64,000 nucleotides of DNA, from NCBI GenBank assembly GCA_002105175.1, contig MCGE01000001.1:2294001-2358000 (forward strand), read 5' to 3'. Both the position numbers and the translations under genes were made by a program. Source of the DNA: Absidia repens. Taxonomy: Eukaryota; Mucoromycota; Mucoromycetes; Mucorales; Cunninghamellaceae. Under the pieces are notes generated by a model that ran no database searches, was not told where the DNA came from, and worked only from the letters and a program-made list of their open reading frames with translations. This document shows positions 53,930 through 64,000 of the stretch, piece after piece (within the stretch, counting starts at the first letter, position 1; every line of letters begins with the position of its first letter).

Positions 53930-54720
53930 GTTAATAATACAATATGGTAAAGTGAAAAAAACCAATTCCACACAGAAGACCAAAAAGATGGTATTTCAAA
54001 TCCCGACCACGTGAATTTTTATTTACTCTCGTTTTTTTTCCCCACGCCCTCTTTCTCTCTCTCTCTTTCTTTTCAATTTCTTTTTACTCCACCTTTTTTT
54101 TTTCTTCACCATTTGATTTCTATGGGATTATTTTGGATCTAGAATTGTATCAGGACTAGTTTAGAAGGGGTTTCAGCTCAGGGATTACAAGATGCATGGG
54201 GAAACCCTTTCATTTTGCTTCTAGGATTCAGAACCACCATTAGTTGGCATTTTAGAGCCTTCATTAACTTAGTTTAGTATTGATTTGTCCGTAGTTTGTA
54301 TCTACACCTAAATAAAATATATGTCTTTTTTTTTTCTTACTTCAATGAAATATATCCCATTAGTCTCTTTCATGTTTTGTGCAATAGATCTCTTTTTTAT
54401 TACCATCCCTTTTTGATTAATGGTGACCATTTTTATGCTCCAGTCAAAGATATTCCTTTTGTCTTTCTTATGCCTTGTACTTTACTGTATCATTATTTTA
54501 GATCCCATTTTACAAATATGCCTCTAGATTAGTGTGGACTATCCTTCAAATATCACTTTAAACTTCCTCATTCTTCGTACAGTAGATCCTTTCATGTCCC
54601 ATGTTACAATGAACCCCACTCCTTTAGTTTAGTATCCACCGATATGCTTCAATAAAGTATGGTCTTATTCACAATACTCTAATTCATTATATAATGAGAG
54701 AAGTTATTATTGTAAACTGT
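53930..54720 (+). repeat. Dispersed repeat family B, copy 3
   Basis: The B-box-like GGTATTTCAAATCCCGACCACGTG is at about 53990-54013, followed by the pyrimidine block. GGTTTCAGCTCAGGGATTAC (54169) and the core TGGGGAAACCCTTTCATTTTG (54198) follow. It then matches copy 2 to AATAAAATATATG and copy 1 through the AATGAACCCC and CTTCAATAAAGT blocks (54610-54660). The A box is decayed. Confidence 0.65.
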
Positions 54721-55720
54721 TTTGTGCCGCACCAGACACTTGCTTTCTAGTTCATCCACTATAACTATTTTCGCTTGGAGACCGGTTAACTCATCGACAA
54801 ATCCATAGTCACTTGATATCTAAAGTAGAACAATGACATTAATGAACAGATGACGTGCTACGAGTTTAGTTGCTGCAGTACTTTAGAGTGTTTTTCTCTG
54901 GTTTTTTTTTTGTTTTGTTTTTTGCCATTAAAATGTCATAATAAAAAAATCTCATGAAGTTCCTTATCTTTGAGAGACCACATCATCAGGCATACTAATG
55001 CGCCAAACAACTTTTTCCCCCGCTATAGTTCTGCTCTGTCTGGCGAATGATTGGCAGGCTTATGTCACTTGATAGGAAGGTCACACTATTACTGGTTTAC
55101 ATTTATATCAATCATTCTAAGGCATGCTGCTAGCGTAGTTTTCATCAGACCGGATATACTATACATATGTAATTGTAAAATAAAATGAGCTCTACGGTAA
55201 GATATACTGAGGGTACAAAATGAAATGGAGGGGATATTGCCTCCGGACAGCCAGTACATCCTTTTTTTTGGGGGGAAGAGTGAGGGAATGCCTGTATCCC
55301 GTGCAAAATACTTTTTGAAATTGGGAGTGAGCTCACCCGTATCCTTCAAGAGGGTTAAATATATATATATATATATATATAAATGGCAACAATTAAAATT
55401 CATTGTATGTTCTTGTTGAACTGCACCAAGCGAGATTTATTTAGTTCCGGTATATTCTGTCGATATGAATGGATATAATAAACAATATTGGCTACGCTTT
55501 TCTGAAAAGCATAGATGAATTATTAGCGGTTTTTTGGTGAATGGTCGCATTAGAATGGGTTAATGGATTGAACAACTGAATAACTTGGGCTGCCAAAGCA
55601 GACTTGGCTACTGCAAATTTTGACTCACGTTTTCTGTTGGTTGATCTACGGAAAAACATCGGCTATTTTTATGCTGACCTCGAGCCTCGATGAACATCCA
55701 CAAAGACGTTCTTTTTTATG

Positions 55721-55757
<37 letters not shown>

Positions 55758-55947
55758 CTCACACGCCAAAGGGGAGTGGTACACTTCGACGTATGACGGG
55801 GCGAGGATGGAATTCTACCATTCGGCGTATTTTTACCGGTTCTGGTTTTCCATTGCGGGATTTAAAATCATTAACCTTTTTTTTTTCTTTTCCTTTTCTT
55901 TTCACTCTCTTTCCTTATCTTCCATTCAAAACCAAATCGCAAAAACA
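54721..55947. other. Intergenic region upstream of the MFS gene
   Basis: No gene is accepted. It has a (TA)n run at 55359-55380, a 29-nt poly(A) at about 55726-55754, and a pyrimidine-rich stretch at 55877-55925 forming the MFS promoter/leader. Confidence 0.45.
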
Positions 55948-57917
55948 ATGGCTAGTGATGATCGTTATCTAGCTGACATTGCAGCTTCTTCACTCACAGT
56001 GAACAATGAACGTGAACCTTTGATTGCCAAGAAGGAAAACACAAAAACAAAAGCAAATCCTTGGCATGTTATTGGACCCTTATTCTTCGTTACGTTTGGC
56101 ATGGGGTAACGAAAAGATATAGGCATACTTGGGTGGGTGGGTGGGTGGGGGGGGAGGTTAAAATCACTTGGCATGATTAAACAAACAACTGGTTTGATGT
56201 TATTTAGTGCATTATTGGCGCCGATGGTACAATTTTACACCACCATATTCTGTAATAGGTAATATTCATCACCGCCACTTGGATTAGTCAGCCACGCCTC
56301 TCACACGCACCACACTTTTTATTTTTTTATTTTTTATGTAGATATTATGAAACCGACACAGGTGGTGCGATGAATCTTTTTGTGCGGTTATTGGGTGGTA
56401 ACACTGATGATGATGGCTCTTCTCCTGATATGAAAGATTGCTCCATTCCTGAAATTCAAACCGTTGTGTCACGGGTGCAAGCCATTCTCCTGTTTCTTGA
56501 AGCTGGAAGCTGTAAGTTAGTATAGTCCACTTGCCTTTTTTGAGTGTCATGATAAAATAATGGCATTCATACCTCTTTCTTGCCGTTTATTTATAGCTTT
56601 TTTGATGGCAAGCTACTATAGCTCATTATCAGATAAACGTGGACGACGGTTGGTGTTCCGTGTTTTTTCCATTGGTGGCGTACTTACCATGCTTTGTTAT
56701 ATTTGTGTGGCCAAGGTCCAAGGTCTTATGGGTGTGGTTTTGATTGTTGCTGCTCCCTTGGTGCGTGGACTCTTGGCAGGTGATGTGATTGTCATCGCTG
56801 CTGTTCAATCTTATATCTCTGATTGTACTACCGCTGAAGTTCGGTAGGTCAAAAAAAAAAAGTTTAATTATTTCCAAAAAAAAAAAAAAAAAAAAAAAGT
56901 ATGCAGTACTGACTCTTCGGAACACATTAACAATAGTACCGTGGCTTATGGTCGAATGGTAGCATCGGTCCTTGCTGGTATTGTTTTTGGTAAGTCCAAA
57001 CATTACCTGTTCCTAAAAATTAGAGGAAACTTGACTTTTTTTTTTTCTTTTAGGACCCACGGCGGCAAGTATGCTCATTCTGGTAATACTTATATACATA
57101 TTCAAAATGTAGAAAGAAAGCATGGACTCATTTTGTACGTGCCTTTTATATATATATATATATATCGGCTCACTAGAAAACAGGAACCGTGATATACACA
57201 TTTTATCTTGTGATGGCAATCAATATATGTTTTTATGCCTACGTGACGTTCTTGATGCCTGAATCCTTGGACGAACAAGCTATGGCAACCGCACGACAAA
57301 GCGCAGCACAGAAACCACGCATCAGTTTATGGCAAAAGATGAATCCATTATCAGCATTATCTATCCTCTTTAAGATCAAGCCTCCTCCCCATATCAATCG
57401 CCATGCCGTACCCTTACTTGCTGCCATCCAATTTTTCTTGTCCATTGTTATTCGACCACCCATTCTGCTCTATGCAATGTTGGAATTCAAATGGACGGCG
57501 TATGAAGGTGGACTTTTGATTAGTGTGGTCTCCCTTATTCGATTTATCATTATCATCGTACTTTTACCACGGCTGCTTCGTGCATTACAACAACGCTGGA
57601 AGACCAAACACTACAACAATCAACAACAACAGCGGCAGCAATCATGCGACGATGGTGAAGATGAAACAAAAACACATTATCGGATTTTATTTGATACTTG
57701 GATGATTCGAACAGGCCTTGGTGTGGAGACTATAGGGTTTATCCTGGCAGCATTGGCGACGACAAGTCGTGGGTTTTCCTTAGCCTTGGTACTTCAAAGT
57801 GTCTCCGTTCTATCCCAACCTTCAGTAAGATCCCTTTACACTACCTTGGTCGACCCTGCTGATATTGGCGCTTTATTTGGAGCTCAAGCCCAATTGGAAG
57901 CTATTGCTAGTAAGTCA

Positions 57918-57966
<49 letters not shown>

Positions 57967-58165
57967 AACAGGCAAAGAAAATTAACACCCCCTCTTTTTT
58001 TTAGCTATATTGGCCATGGCTGGTCTCAATTTTATATATAGTATGTCAGTTGAAGTTATGCCAAGCTTATCTTTTTACATATGTGCTGGTTTGGCCGGTC
58101 TCGCGTGGCTTCTGTCTTTCTTGATTCATCCAGTTGAGCCACAAAACCACTCGTTTACTCCATAG
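55948..58165 (+). CDS. Major facilitator superfamily transporter, 543 aa
   Basis: Eight exons: 55948-56105, 56208-56258, 56342-56511, 56597-56843, 56907-56989, 57054-57082, 57177-57909 and 58005-58165. They give 543 aa with about 12 hydrophobic helices. After a hydrophilic N-terminus comes TM1 (HVIGPLFFVTFGMGALLAP). A long loop with YYETDTGGAMNLFVRLLGG follows, then TM2 and the MFS motif A-like SLSDKRGRRLVFR. A cytosolic central loop with a Gln-rich insert (QQQQRQQ) separates the halves. The loop/TM1 arrangement recalls fungal PCFT-like (folate/haem carrier) MFS proteins, but the substrate cannot be assigned. Intron 6 requires acceptor CACTAG at 57176; a closer CAG at 57181 breaks the frame. 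The last intron carries a poly(T) tract over 40 nt. Confidence 0.88.
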
Positions 58166-58943
58166 CTTATATATTATCCCCTCCCCTTACCCGGCCTTAT
58201 CCATGACTGCAGACTAGAATCATATATACCTCTTTTTTTTTTTATCGTTGATTTATATTTTTACACCATATTCCCATATTTATTTTGTTTGAAATTGTAT
58301 TGTGATATTTATAATAAACTCCGCTTTGACAGGTCCATTTGATGTCATATATTAAAGTATGTTATATATGTGAATGTGTATGTGTATATGTATGTGTGCT
58401 ATTGTTGTCATGGTTTTGTCCAATAGAATAGAAGGATATAGGGTTACTGTTTACACCATGTGGAAGTTGTACGCACAGGATCGAGTCGTTCCACGCCGGA
58501 CTTTCTGACAAGAAAGGCTAGGAACTTTGAAAAAAAACAAAAAAACAAACAAACTGGGACCCTGTGTCTGTGAAAAGAAATAAACGGCTTATATACATAT
58601 TTATGAGATTAACATGAGTTTGTATGGCTTTACGAGGATATTTGAATTTGTAAGAAATAAATAAATAATCATAACTGCCACTAAGGCGTTGGTAGTTCCC
58701 CAAGTGGCAATAATTTTCGATCAATGCCGCTGATTTTAATTTCCAAAATAATAATAAGGACGGGGGGGTGAGTGATAAATTGAGATCACGTTTATTTCTT
58801 TTCTTGTATAAAAAAGGGGAAGGGGATAGGGGCAAAGGGGAGAGTTTATTTTTTCTTTTTTTTTTTTTGTTTTTTACTATTTTATTATTATTATGATATA
58901 ATTTAATATAATACTACAGCTACTATCTATATGTATGCTAATA
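58166..58943. other. Convergent intergenic region
   Basis: Contains the MFS 3' UTR with AATAAA at 58312, (GT/TA)-rich stretches at 58360-58395, and the 3' flank of the next - strand gene. No gene is seen. Confidence 0.45.
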
Positions 58944-59408
58944 CTAGGATGATGATACATGGGATGATGGGATGGATTTGATAGCACGATCCAGTTTGAC
59001 CACATTACGATATAACGCCCTGATTTGATTTAACATATCATCGTAGGCGAGTCCTAGTTCTTTATCAACTTGATCCAATTGCTCATCGGTCGTCATGGGG
59101 CGAATGGGAAAAAATGATTGGAGTGACTTGAGTACAACGTCAATCAAGATGCAATCTGTTTTCAAGTGATCCAATGTTGTTTCCAGGCGTTCAATGTCAT
59201 TGTTAATAGTTTGGGTTTTTTCTTGTAGATGAGGGCGAGTTCTTTTGGCAGGTTTGGAGGAAGTTGGTGGTGGCGGTGATGATGACGACGATGATGGTTC
59301 AATAGTAGTAGATGTGTCCGTCCTTTTTCTTTTGCCAGTATGGGTTTGAGCGGTAATAGTACTTGGAGGGTCGGTGTCAGTCAGTCTTGATGACGAAGGT
59401 AGGGTCAT
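58944..59408 (-). CDS. Unrecognised small nuclear-looking helical protein, 154 aa
   Basis: Single exon from ATG at 59408. An in-frame ATG at 59543 would add a Phe-rich leader read from promoter pyrimidines, so I reject it. Residues 1-65 are Ser/Thr/Pro-rich with two basic nuclear-localisation-like clusters (GKRKR, KPAKRTR). The rest is two or three long helices (NNDIERLETTLDHLKTDCILIDVVLKSLQSFF, in two parts, then DEQLDQVDKELGLAYDDMLNQI and ALYRNVVKLDRAIK). The pattern resembles a small subunit of a multi-protein complex, such as a kinetochore or Mediator-type helical subunit, but I cannot assign it. It is divergent from CKS1. Confidence 0.65.
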   Translation of the reverse strand: MTLPSSSRLTDTDPPSTITAQTHTGKRKRTDTSTTIEPSSSSSSPPPPTSSKPAKRTRPHLQEKTQTINNDIERLETTLDHLKTDCILIDVVLKSLQSFFPIRPMTTDEQLDQVDKELGLAYDDMLNQIRALYRNVVKLDRAIKSIPSSHVSSS

Positions 59409-59887
59409 GAACGATTGGACAGGGGGAAGATATGTGTGTATGAATAAAATCAGTAAATTACGCCCATGTAAAAAGAATGAGACGAAACATGGGAAAGAGA
59501 GAAAAAGAGAGAAAAAAAGGGTCCAGGAACAAAACAATATCATTTTTTAATTTAAAATATAAAATGAAGATCAGACACTCTAGTCTCACATGTCTATGCA
59601 TCAGCCTGCTTCCTCCCTCCTTACAAGTATGTCATGTTTTCTAATCCATAATAAAAAATATGGGATTGTATATTTTGTAAGCATAAAAAACCCATTGTCC
59701 GTGATTTTAGCCTTATACAATAAACTGACCTTGTTTTGCCAAGAGCCCCCAAGAACTGCAATTTTGGGAAACACCCTGACTTTTAAAACGCCGCTGGTTT
59801 TTTTTTTTTCGGTGCTCGCTTCGACGCGTGCAAATTTTTTTTTCCTTTCTTTTCCTTATTACCGATTTTTCTTTGATATTTGGTATT
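59409..59887. promoter_or_regulatory. Divergent promoter, helical protein / CKS1
   Basis: 479 bp lie between two outward-facing genes. Poly(T) tracts occur at about 59799-59809 and 59835-59843 near the CKS1 start. No known site was recognised. Confidence 0.4.
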
Positions 59888-60930
59888 ATGAAACGAACGT
59901 TACCAATTGAAAAAAAGTTGAATGAAAATGAACCTTCAAAACGATCTGAACGTGAATCACAGCAGCTCATTGACCCATCAACTGCGACGAACAAGCGACC
60001 TCAAAAAGTACAGAAAAGTAGTCAAGAATCAAACCATGAACTGAAAGCCATACGGGAACGATTAAAACGGGACGTTTTGGCTTATAAAGATGATATTGTC
60101 TCGTCTGGTATCTATGCAGGTAAAATATTTATCAGCTATTTCTGCTATGCCAAAGATGAACCTCATTACTTATTCCTTTTTTGTGATTCGTATTTCTTTT
60201 AGATGACAACTATCAATACAGGTAATCCACTTCCCTTCTGATTTTAAGTATTGTTGTCAATGAATGCAATGTTTAACGTACCAACCTCTTTATCTTTTCT
60301 ATTTTAGACATATCATTTTACCAAAAGAGATCGCCGCATATCTTCCTCACGCAAAAGATAAAATTTTACTCAAGGAACACGAATACCGTCGATTGGGAAT
60401 TGATATATCCTCGGGCTGGGAACACTATATGACATATCGTAAGTTATGACAAAAGAGGGATTTGTGGTCAGTACCTCGTGTCTATAGTAACTGACTGACT
60501 ACTGCTGTCTTTGTTTCGGTTTGATTTCATAGAGCCTGAACCCCATATTCTATTACTTCGACGAACTCATGAACTCGCCAGCAAGGTAATTATTCCCTTA
60601 CACACACACACACATATATATATATATTTCATATTGATTTTTTCTTTTTAAACATTCTTTTTTCCATTTACTATTCAATCGATTATCAAACTGTAGCTGA
60701 AAAAGGAAAGGGATGAGTACATCGCGAAGAAAAAACGTGAAAAAGAGGCGGCGGAACGAGCCAAGGCTGGAGCAGCACAACCATCATCTGACAATAATGC
60801 GCCCGAATCATCAACTATATCAACTACATCGGCACCAGAAAAAACAACCAGACGACGAAAGCCAACCACTACTACCACCGTTACTGGAACGACAGAAGGG
60901 CAACAAGAAACAAAAGACAACCAAGCATGA
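59888..60930 (+). CDS. CKS1: Cyclin-dependent kinase regulatory subunit CKS1/Suc1 with N- and C-terminal extensions, 222 aa
   Basis: Exons 59888-60119, 60203-60221, 60308-60438, 60533-60585 and 60697-60930 give 222 aa. The core (about residues 78-145) is a clear CKS domain: DDNYQYRHIILPKEIAAYLP, EHEYRRLGIDISSGWEHYM and YQPEPHILLLRR, including the HxPEPH hinge-type element as YQPEPH. CKS proteins bind CDKs and phosphorylated substrates to drive multisite phosphorylation in the cell cycle. Unlike the 80-150 aa of most CKS proteins, this one has a 75-aa charged N-terminal extension and a C-terminal coiled, Lys/Glu-rich tail (KKERDEYIAKKKREKEAAER) followed by Thr/Ser-rich sequence. A 19-nt microexon (exon 2) begins the core. 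Confidence 0.93.
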
Positions 60931-61181
60931 AGAGTCGTTTCTTTCCCCTCGCACATTCCCATTCTATCACATATGTATATTTTGTTTATATTCTTCTCAT
61001 TTATTCCACTTGTTATTACTACCTATTATTTGTTTATCTGTTTAGTTTTTTATTCGTTTTTCTTCCATCAAAATAAAAAAAAAAGCACTTGCTGCTGGGT
61101 TTGAATTTCATTATTGTTCCCCTTTTTTTTTTTTCTTTGCTCTTCTTCTTTTTACTTTTTCTTCTATAGATCTACTGCATT

Positions 61182-63528
61182 ATGTCTTCACTAATATGTG
61201 AGAAATGGAAAGAAGACATTTTAGAATTTTTAGATGAATTAAATCTCATTCCTATACAAGGTAAAGTGAAATCAAAGTTAAAACAAAAACAAAAAATGCA
61301 TAATTCTCCATTCATGATTTTACTCATCATCTCTACTTATATGTTTTATGTATCTTTTAAAATTTGAATCTTATATCAAGACATTCAAATGCAAATTATC
61401 CACAATTGTCAGCAAATGGAAAACCAAGAAGAAAACCATCAACAAAGACTACAAGAAATGGAAGATGACTTAACGACATATATCTCATCAATGCGGCACA
61501 TCCAGTTCACCACTTTATCATTGCAAAAAAAACCAGAATACAACACAATGGATGAAAATCACATGGATGGAGAAGCTAGACATTATCCAGGGGCAAAACA
61601 GCAAGCTGCAACGGACTGGATCAAACATATGGGTCAAACCACTCGCGACATATCTCTGATTCCTGATGATTTCTATGACCAGTTTATCGACAAGTACCAT
61701 ACCATGCGCAGACAGCCACCACTTCTCTGGGTCCGGCATCAGCAACGCTACAATAACATTAATGGTTTATCATGGAATATGGGCGAAAAGACACACATGC
61801 TTCCTATGATGTCGATCCCGAGCCTCACAGACGACAAAATAGCTCCTCCCTCTTTACTGTGAGTGCAACTTATATCTCTTCTTGTCACTTTGCGGTATAC
61901 TTATTTATTCTATTGTGTTTTTGTAGTGCTCGGGACAACTTACACATGAGCTCAAAAAGACAAAAGACTTTGGCAGACATGAGTCAAAGATACCACACTG
62001 ACTCTTCCTTTGGCGAAAATGTAAATGGTAGAAAAAAAGTGTATGTACGTTCATTAGTTTGAGTATACTAATTTCCTTCTTCGTTGTTTGCAGGCATCGT
62101 GTCCAAATCTTTCACTCAAAGCATTACGATGTGTACGACGACTTGGAACACGAACATGCTATAAAAAAGCAGATCCAAAGAAAAACGAACCTTGCTACCT
62201 GCCGCTTGATGATGATTTGATTATTACTATTGACGATGACAATGATTTATCCCCACTTTGTACTAGCATAAGCGACAGCAAAAACGATAACAGCAACGGT
62301 AGCAACAGCAACAGAAGCAGCCATGCGATCAGACCTATGAATAGTAGAAGTAACTCCGCCTTTAGTCTTCGCAATTTCAGCCTCACAGTACCCCATGCCC
62401 CGCCCGTACGATCTACACTGCATGAACCTACGCCATCAACAACATCACAATCAGCGCTAGTAATTCCGAGAAAAAGAATAACAGCAGTATCAAAGCATGA
62501 TCAGCGGTATAAAACGACAATACCAAAGGAAGGAACAAGCCAATATTGGCCGTCCACGACTGACAAAGCTATACAAGGAAAAATCTCACCATATACGTCT
62601 ACACATCAAGAATTGTCTGTTGTATCTTTGTCACACTCTCTTTTTGGCTCCATCAAGAAATGTTCTTCCCCTTCTGGCACCCACCTTCCCAAATCTGAGT
62701 CATTCTCTATCTCATCACCACAACAGCAATATTCAAGTAGAACAAAACCTAACCAACTCATGACTCAACCTGATACTCTCTCATTGGATTCGCTGTCAAT
62801 TGAAGAGCCTTCTAAGTGTAGGCAAATAAAGGTAATGAAAAAACATCCAAAAGAAAAATATAGTAATATACATCTCTACTATTTGTTAACTTTAGGTTGA
62901 TGCAGATACGCCAATTCTTGAACCCTACCACGCTTCTCAACATGAATTACCACAGAGCACTATAGGTATCAAGCACAATAATCAAATGGTAGAACATCTA
63001 TCTAAGGTATAAAGAAAGGGAAAAAAAAAGTCAATGATTCTGCATAACTAATATAACATATAACACCTATATGGTGTGTAGAAATCAAGCTTTTCCAGCA
63101 AACCTAATAGATGCACAATCGATACATTAGGTCAAAAGCAAGTCACCATATCAGCGTTATGTGCATCCGACTCACCAAGCATCAAAAACGACAAACAACT
63201 AGCAACATCACCTTCGCGGAAGCCATCACTCTTTTCACCAGGCGACAGTTTGAATGACTTTTTGGCCATCCGCAAACCCAATCAACAATCTGTTATTTCA
63301 CGTGGATTTGGTAAGTTGAATGATGGGCGTTTGTTTCTCTGTACTAACGAAAGGTTTTGAAGTTTAGGCCGTGGCAAAGCCTTTTCTTCTTTGCCTTCTT
63401 CGAAAACAGTCTCCCTGAAACGTACTTTGTGTGAACTGGAGGACGTCGATTCTCTCTATCCCGTAAAGAAGAAAGAAGAATGGAAGTTATCTTCGATGGA
63501 TACGGCAAGATATTATGGCAGTAGCTAG
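61182..63528 (+). CDS. Unrecognised Ser/Thr-rich protein, 629 aa
   Basis: Seven exons: 61182-61260, 61381-61858, 61927-62020, 62094-62831, 62896-63006, 63082-63310 and 63368-63528. They give 629 aa. The N-terminal 60 residues are a helical/coiled segment (CEKWKEDILEFLDELNLIPI, then QQMENQEENHQQRLQEMEDD). After a moderately ordered region with Trp and Tyr (WIKHMGQTTRDISLIPDDFYDQF, in two parts), the remainder is Ser, Thr, Pro and Asn-rich. A Cys/basic patch (CPNLSLKALRCVRRL) and an acidic stretch (IDDDNDLSPL) precede a basic end (VKKKEEW). No family is recognised. It may be a nuclear or cell-cycle scaffold; this is speculative. It is co-directional with CKS1, 251 bp downstream, with nothing else in the gap. 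Confidence 0.72.
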
Positions 63529-64000
63529 TTTATGATTGTTTAGTTTTAAATATAGTTGCATTTGCTTTAATTTTTTCTTCATATTGATTTTAATAAAATT
63601 TGTCGATGTTTGTTGACACCTTTGATACTGTTGTCATGCTGCCGGTTTTTTATGATATAATGCTGTTCAGCAAGCATGCAAAAACAAATTAGGTCTCATG
63701 GAAAATGCTATGACAAGGATATAATATATAAATATTACTTGATAATAAACAATCTGGCTCTCCGCTGGAGCTTTGGGAAATCTTCTATTTACTGAGTGTC
63801 AGAGCCTTTTTTATTGAGAAGTGGGTTTTGGTGGGATCTGCCACTTTGCACTTGAGGTGAGTGTAATGTTCGGGTTAATATGTATAAATTTGTTATTCCT
63901 TGGCAGTTTATTAGCTTCAGAGAATAATATAAAATAAATTAAGACTCACTATAAGCAACCGTCTCAATTGAAACTTTGTATCACATTCGACATTGTTTTG
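63529..64000. repeat. Tail of the last gene and truncated repeat family A, copy 3
   Basis: After the stop codon and an AATAAA at 63591, a family A start appears at about 63745. It has GATAATAAAC, CTCCGCTGGAGCTTTGGG (63768-63785) and CTATTTACTGAGTGTCAGAGCC, then TTGCACTTGAGGTGAG near 63845. The rest of the family A sequence does not follow before the window ends. Confidence 0.55.

Noticed and set aside
1..64000. CRISPR arrays, bacterial operons or prophage
   Set aside because: Spliced genes, a Pol III tRNA and fungal families throughout exclude a prokaryotic origin. No regularly spaced repeat array was seen.

Overview
This 64 kb window is nuclear DNA of a filamentous fungus, most likely an early-diverging one of the Mucoromycota (Mucorales-like). 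The evidence is AT-rich sequence, many short GT-AG introns (about 50-130 nt), long poly(T) tracts before 3' splice sites, a chitin deacetylase, fungal-type PHO80 cyclin, CKS, arrestin and MATE proteins, and an animal-like FANCJ helicase gene with 29 exons. The species call is inference. All gene models were spliced by eye: each coding sum is a multiple of three and every exon junction keeps the reading frame.

Layout. 1-3359: non-coding, starting with a copy of a dispersed repeat (family B). 3360-7181: a coiled-coil protein gene (-) divergent from an Mlx/Ino4-like bHLH factor (+). 8405-9976: MATE transporter, followed by a 1 kb dispersed repeat (family A). 12821-13828: secreted chitin deacetylase (-). 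14170-17010: a SUV3-family mitochondrial RNA helicase homologue whose ATPase motifs have decayed. 17311-17552: a 58-aa Cys-tailed small protein gene. 17857-20487: a heavily decayed PAS-kinase pseudogene. 21177-29194: arrestin-like adaptor, Topors-like RING protein (-) divergent from SAP30, J-domain protein, PHO80-type cyclin, and Tim10-type chaperone. 29533-29606: tRNA-Arg(ACG).

29699-37466 is a complete Ty3-type LTR retrotransposon on the - strand. It has two 793-bp LTRs, TSD CTGG, Gag, a -1 frameshift site, PR-RT-RNaseH, a separate integrase ORF and an extra ORF running into the 3' LTR. It sits inside the remains of an older related LTR, just downstream of the tRNA gene. 37467-41143 is a graveyard of repeat families and old LTRs.

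41144-46740 encodes a FANCJ/BRIP1-type Fe-S DNA helicase. Then come a Bet1-like SNARE (-), a C-terminally anchored membrane protein, an unrecognised 314-aa protein (-), a repeat-rich stretch (52.6-55.9 kb), an MFS transporter, a small nuclear-looking protein (-), CKS1 and a 629-aa unrecognised protein. The window closes in another fragment of repeat family A.

The genes are ordinary housekeeping and regulatory loci with no operon or cluster logic. The most unusual content is the pseudo-helicase, the adjacent PAS-kinase fossil, the architecture of the retrotransposon, and the two uncatalogued dispersed repeat families.
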